The notes beneath the pieces are model-generated. The model made no database searches. It was not told the origin of the DNA and saw nothing but the letters and a program-made list of their open reading frames with translations. Below, piece by piece: positions 48,201 to 54,200 of a DNA stretch of 64,000 bases. Made by a program: the position numbers and the translations under genes. This stretch comes from Oxytricha trifallax (Eukaryota; Ciliophora; Spirotrichea; Sporadotrichida; Oxytrichidae). Position 1 is the first letter of the stretch. Each line of letters begins with the position of its first letter. The stretch covers positions 29,921-93,920 of the forward strand of contig ARYC01001449.1 of NCBI GenBank assembly GCA_000711775.1, given 5' to 3'.

Positions 48201-51200
48201 TATCTTATAAATGATAAAACTTTGAAGTATTGGGCTCACTTCTCTTTAGACCAACGAGCTACTATGCTTCATCGCCAGTTCCCTGAGTTGAAGATCTCTG
48301 CTTAGTCTATAGCCAACATCTATAAACAAAATGGTATTTCTTACAAAGGTGTTAATCGTATCAAGAGAGTGATTGATTTCACTCTGCCATTTTACAATAA
48401 CCTAAATTATATTTATAATTAAATGCAGAGAGCTATTACTAATAATATTAAGTTTATACATGCTGACGAGGCTGTGTTTACCTTCAACACTTTTATCTAG
48501 AAATCTTGGTATAAGAGGCATAGTAATATAGAAGTATATGACTAGAAAGTCAGGTATAAACAATGACAATTCTAGGAGGTATTAGCGAGGATGCTGGTTT
48601 AGAAACTAATGTTATTCATCCTCGCTCTATTAAGACAGAGCAGTATATAAAGTTCTTAGAGCAGCTGAGAGAGAAGTACCCTGAATAAGAGATTATACTA
48701 TTCGTTGATAATCTTTCTGTTCATAAGACTAAAGAAACAAGGAAGAGTAATGAGCAACTAAGAATAACGCCAGTGTTCAACGTACCTTACAGTCCATAGT
48801 TTAATGGAATTGAGTTCTACTGGGGTATATTAAAAGGCCATTACAAGAAACTGCTGCTATACCACTTGATGCATGACCTACCTATCGATACAGTAGACTT
48901 TATTAAAAGCTCAGCGAAGAGAGTAGATAATTTATTGGCTTAAAAGTGTGCGAAAGAAGGGAGAGTGAATGTATATAAATAAGTTTTGTAGTTAAGTTAA
49001 TGAATATATAAGTCACATTTAGAATTCTTTAGAGGGACCTGACTTCTCTTTCTTTTCTTATATTTCTTCCTTCTCTCCTCCTAAATTTCTTCTCTTGCTG
49101 CCAGCTCCTGCATCTATGTTCATTTACTCGAGAGGCTAAATATTTGAATAAAGTCTCTTGCTAACTTGATACTTTGTCTTCGACTTTCGCTCTCTGTGAA
49201 GCTTGCTCTATTCCTTCATCAAGAAGATGCCAGTACCAGATTATTCTAAAGAGTTAAACTACAAATCTTACTTGAAATATATGGGTGCTTCTGCAACTCT
49301 GATAGCCAGCTCTCACTTATCTTGATCCCTTGTTTATCCTTATCTTCTGAAGAGATGCTGTACCTTTTCTTATGAGATTCTTGAATAATTTCTTTCAATG
49401 TTGCAAGTATGCCAAAGAAATAGTTTTTTTCAGGAAATTTATTTGACAACTACTTCTTAGTAGGCAGGTACTGCGAAACCTCTGGGTCATTCATAGCATC
49501 ATCATATAAGTTAGTCACTGAGATTTCTGGATAGTTTGGAATCTCTGCAAACTTTACATCTTAAGTTTTCAATGCTTTCTTCTCTTCGCAGAGTATCGCT
49601 CTTAGAAATGAAATTTTAGTACCTTCCATCGTTGGCAGGAACAAACCAACTACATAAATAAAGATTAGCAACTATGAGTTTATTACCTTGCTGCACCAGG
49701 TAGCGATGCAAATCCTCCTTGCTTCTAAATCTTTGAATCAATTCTTGTGCTTGCACTCTTTTCATTGCATCATTCATTGACTCCATCTTGTTTACAGATC
49801 TAAGAAATGATATTCAAATTTAAGTTTATTGATTTCAATTATTTACCTCTGTAAAACTTACTATTAAATATGGGCATCCTATAGGAGGTCAACCTCTTAG
49901 AAGGATATGGAGAAGGTTTTGAGAACTGGTTTCAAACTTGAGAGATTGATATCAATTTCTACTGTTATAGTTCCATATTTTTAAATTTAAATTGGTACGT
50001 ACTTAATTAGGAGCAGCTCCTAAAATGCTAGTACTTAATTAGGAGCACCCTAAATTTAATCATAAAATCACAAAATACCTCCTAAAGCAGTACGTACTTA
50101 ATTAGGTGCACCTCCTAAATCGGTACGTACTATAATCAACTTATTATTGAAAGTAAAAATGGTTACTTCCTCACCCATATTTAGAGCTGGATCGTCTCTT
50201 AATACTCATAATTCTTCTCTTATACTCTAAGAACTTCCCTTGAAACTTGTAGGCTTGGAAAGCTCTCATATAAGCTCTTAGTTATAGAGGCAGTTTTATA
50301 ATTTTAAATTCAAATTTAAATATGAGCGCTAACATTTTAAGAAAAACAACAGCACTTCCATCAAACTAAATGAGACTTACCTTTGGCAGCAATTAAAAGT
50401 GTGATAGCTGCGAGATGAATTCTCATAAAGAACTATCAGAGCTATCACTTGAGGTCTCTGTTATTAAAATAGAAATTAATAATAGAAAATAAATGGCAAA
50501 CAAGTGTGTGGGAGCCAGAGAGGAGGAGAAAGGTATTAATGAAATTCCTATACAAACTGAAGAAATAGAAGTATACTTTTGTGTACTGTGTGAGAGAGAT
50601 TTTGATCATAAATCTAGCTGGTATAGGCATATGAAGGTCCATAAGGAAGCTAAGCCTACTGTATACTTAAAGCATGACAAAGTTGATGGAAAGTATGATT
50701 GCTTTGAGTGCCATAAGCAGTACTCTCACACAAGAGACTTAAAGAAGCATCTTTTAAAACCTCACAAGAAAGATTTAGAGATTGAAAAGCATGAAGATGA
50801 ATTGAAGCTACTAAACAAAAAAAAAGCAAGAGAATCTTTGAAAGTGGTAGAGCTTGAACAAGCCAGTGAATCAGAATATGTGAGGAAATCACGCAACCTA
50901 CTAGCATCCGAAATCACTAAGATCATGATTAAAATTTAATATAAAAATATTCCTGTTCTTGCCTAAATTGACCTAGACACTTCACTTTAAAGCTACCTTT
51001 CTATTAGAAGACTCCTTTGATAAGAAAGTTATCAGTGATCATCAGTATGCATACAAGGTGTATCCCTTCAACTATCTCTTAAGTGATGATAAATTTTAGA
51101 TGGAGTTCACAATGAGTATCAAGTACTCACTCAAGCAAAGTTTAAAGAGTGTAGTTACTTAATCAAGCTAGATGCTGTTCTCCTTGCCAAGGATCATGTG

Positions 51201-54200
51201 GCTCTCAGACTCCCACTCTATGAAATGACCCTCAGAGATTTTATTACTGATCAAAGGAATCATAAGTAGCTTGCTTTGATAGCAACCTAAACCTTACAAG
51301 GTATAAAAGAGTTACATAAGTTAGGCTTTGTTCATAGAGATTTGAAGCCTGAGAATATTATGATAAACTTCTCACCTGTAAGAGTGGCAATTATTGACTT
51401 CAACAGAGCATTAAGGGTGGAAGTATCAAGACTTGGAAGTGTAATGGGAACTCCAGGCTATTATCCTGAAAGAGAAGACTGGAGAGATGGAGATTATTAA
51501 TGGGATGTGTGGGCTTTAGCAGCAATAATTATAGAGTGCGATATGCCTCGCAACGATTACTACTCTACTAGGTGTGAGAAAGATGCTAGGCAAAGAATCA
51601 AGTAATTTATAGACAAAACCAGAGTCTCTCTATCATTAAAATAAATGGCAGAATCAATAATATTATACCAAACTCTAGATCAGACATAATATTAGAGCAG
51701 ATAGAGTTGTGGTTAAGTAAGATAAACTTCAGACCACTCCCACATGATCCTAAAGTGCATTTTGAGTGATTAAATTAAATAAATGTACTATAAATTTGAC
51801 TTTAAAACCTATTAATAACCCCAACCCCTAACAAATTCCCTACAAATCAAAGCACTTATAAACCTCATTAAGGGGTTTTGGGGTTTGAATGTGCATCAAG
51901 ATAGTGATTCAACACAGATACTGGATGGATAGAGGCTGAAGTTAAAGAGACTTTCTTAAACATGCTTATAAGTTGTCGAGAGGAACAGCTAGTGATAAAA
52001 CTAAGAATAAGATATCATCGACAAAGACTAGGTAGATGAGTACTAATCATGGTAGTTAAACTATCCTAGAGACTAGATCAACATACTATTATATAGTCGA
52101 ACTAGCCAACAAACGCTCACTTATGACTAGTAGACAGCTAAGACACTTAAGTAGGTAGAATCAGCTTATATTCATTAATTAATTAGTAATAATATAGATA
52201 AGTAGTTATTATAAAGACTAAATCAAGAAACACCCAAATCAACATTGTCAATGTATATTTGCATGTTTTGACTACCATGTTTGAATCTTCAGCGATTATC
52301 CTCATCAGACTTAAGCGAGTTATGGGATTTGAGAGGGTCTACAAAATTAATAAACTTTTTAATAAATAATGTATAGTTCATTTACACTAATATAAACTAA
52401 TAAATATGCCTTAATCAACTAAATTCCCTCATCTAGATCAACATCAATTATTTTAAAAATCTAGAGATCGGTATTCGTTCATATCATTTGGTCAGAAGCA
52501 TCAACAAATTGGAATTATAAGATAATTCGATCATTTTATAATTAATATAAGCATCAGATAAGTGAAATTAAATAATTCACAATATAATTTCTTCAATTTT
52601 AAAATAGGTTTGCTTTACTGTTTTTCTTATTATTTCGTGGTAATAGATTTAAGGTGCCTAAAATTAATCTATAAATCTTTTCCTATGGAACCTATATCAG
52701 AGATTTGATTTTAGAAAAATATATTAAAATTAATTTTAGATGAAATAAATATAAAAATATTGTCAGGTAAAAAGTCAAAAATTTCTTAAATTTAAAAATA
52801 AATTGATTCTCTGTTTGATGTTGGAATTTTATCTTGAACTTAAAATTAGTGATATACCAGAACAATCCCAGGAAAAGGGATATTTTATTCTGACCAAACT
52901 CCCTTACACAATAATAGAGGTTAATATCTCTTGTACAGTGGGATTAATTCATTTTATCATTGAAAACCTCCTTCTCATTTTAATGCACTTCACAGAGGTT
53001 ATATTTATTAGATTTGGCATTTCTAAAAATATTAATAAAAAGTGATTTAAAATTGATTCATTTTATTTTAACTGTTTTTTCCAAGTCAAACATTTTCCTA
53101 CAATTCTTCTTCTTTATTGATTTTAAAATCCTTTTAATTTTTTATTAAATATTCATGATATATTTTTAATAAAATTTAACAATATATTTATTTTTTCATT
53201 CATCATAGCATATTTGCTGTTTTTATGTTATGAATAGAAAGGTTGATCATTTATCTAACATTCGATTCATAACATAAAAACAACAAATTATTATAAATGA
53301 ATAAATAAATAAAATAATTGTAAAATTTTTTAAAAAATTTATATTATAAATATTTAATAAACATTAATTCTTTTTTTTTATTTTAAGTTTTGTATAAAAT
53401 ATTATGTTAATGGTATTAAACTCACCTTAAAAAGGTAATATGAGATTTATTTGTTAATATTTCTATTGAAGTTTAATGACTTTAAGATAATTTGATAAAA
53501 TTAATTAAAAAATTACCTAATTTTTTGTGGGAAATATTCACTTTTTTATATTACTGATAAATTTATTGATAATAATTATCAATTAATATAGTAGATTTAA
53601 TAATAATCTTTAGATTTTTAATCACAGTTATATTTATATCATCTCATTTTATATTATTTCAACTCCATGCATTATATTATTTATTATTGATAAAATACAA
53701 AATATTAGGAAATTGTAGTAATTAAATCTAAATTAACTGTAATCAATTTCGTAAACTTAAATTAATTTATAATTTAGTATAAGATAAAAGAGATAAATAA
53801 AGACATTTTTAAGAATTTATTCATAAAGTTTGAAATGATTTTGTCATTTATAGTATTTTATTATAAATTATTTATTTTAACTCTGAATCATTTCTATTTT
53901 AGCGGAGAGGTATTGAGCAGGAAATATAATTTAGTTTAATAGTCTAGCTTATGTATTTTGGTCTTATTTTGCCATCATTAAATACTTAGGCAGTATGAAG
54001 CATCTAAAACTTGAGATATTATTAATAAGATTACTTTATGCTATCAAAATGATAACTTTTAGTGAAATTAGAGATTTTAAGTTAAAAATTATGGAAAAAT
54101 TAAGTACTTAAATTGAGTTTGAGTAGTTAATAGTGCAGGAGCTCTTAGGTGATATACATTTTTTAAAGAATTAATTTAATCCATTTTAGATATAATTAAG

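Larger units (their letters stand above)
47872..51887 (+). mobile_element. TBE-4: telomere-bearing element (4016 bp)
   Basis: It starts CAAAACCCCAAAACCCC and ends GGGGTTTTGGGGTTTG, with AAT duplications at 47869-47871 and 51888-51890. Same subfamily as TBE-3, with the longest intact ORFs of the four. Gene order: transposase (+), 22-kDa (-), 57-kDa (+). It lies in the 16.5-kb IES of gene B. Confidence 0.92.

Noticed and set aside
50445-50907. Two minus-strand ORFs (50445-50642, 50656-50907)
   Set aside because: Exact antisense shadows of the TBE-4 zinc-finger gene.
52803-53045. 80-codon plus-strand ORF
   Set aside because: Hydrophobic, no motif, isolated in an IES; expected by chance in AT-rich DNA.
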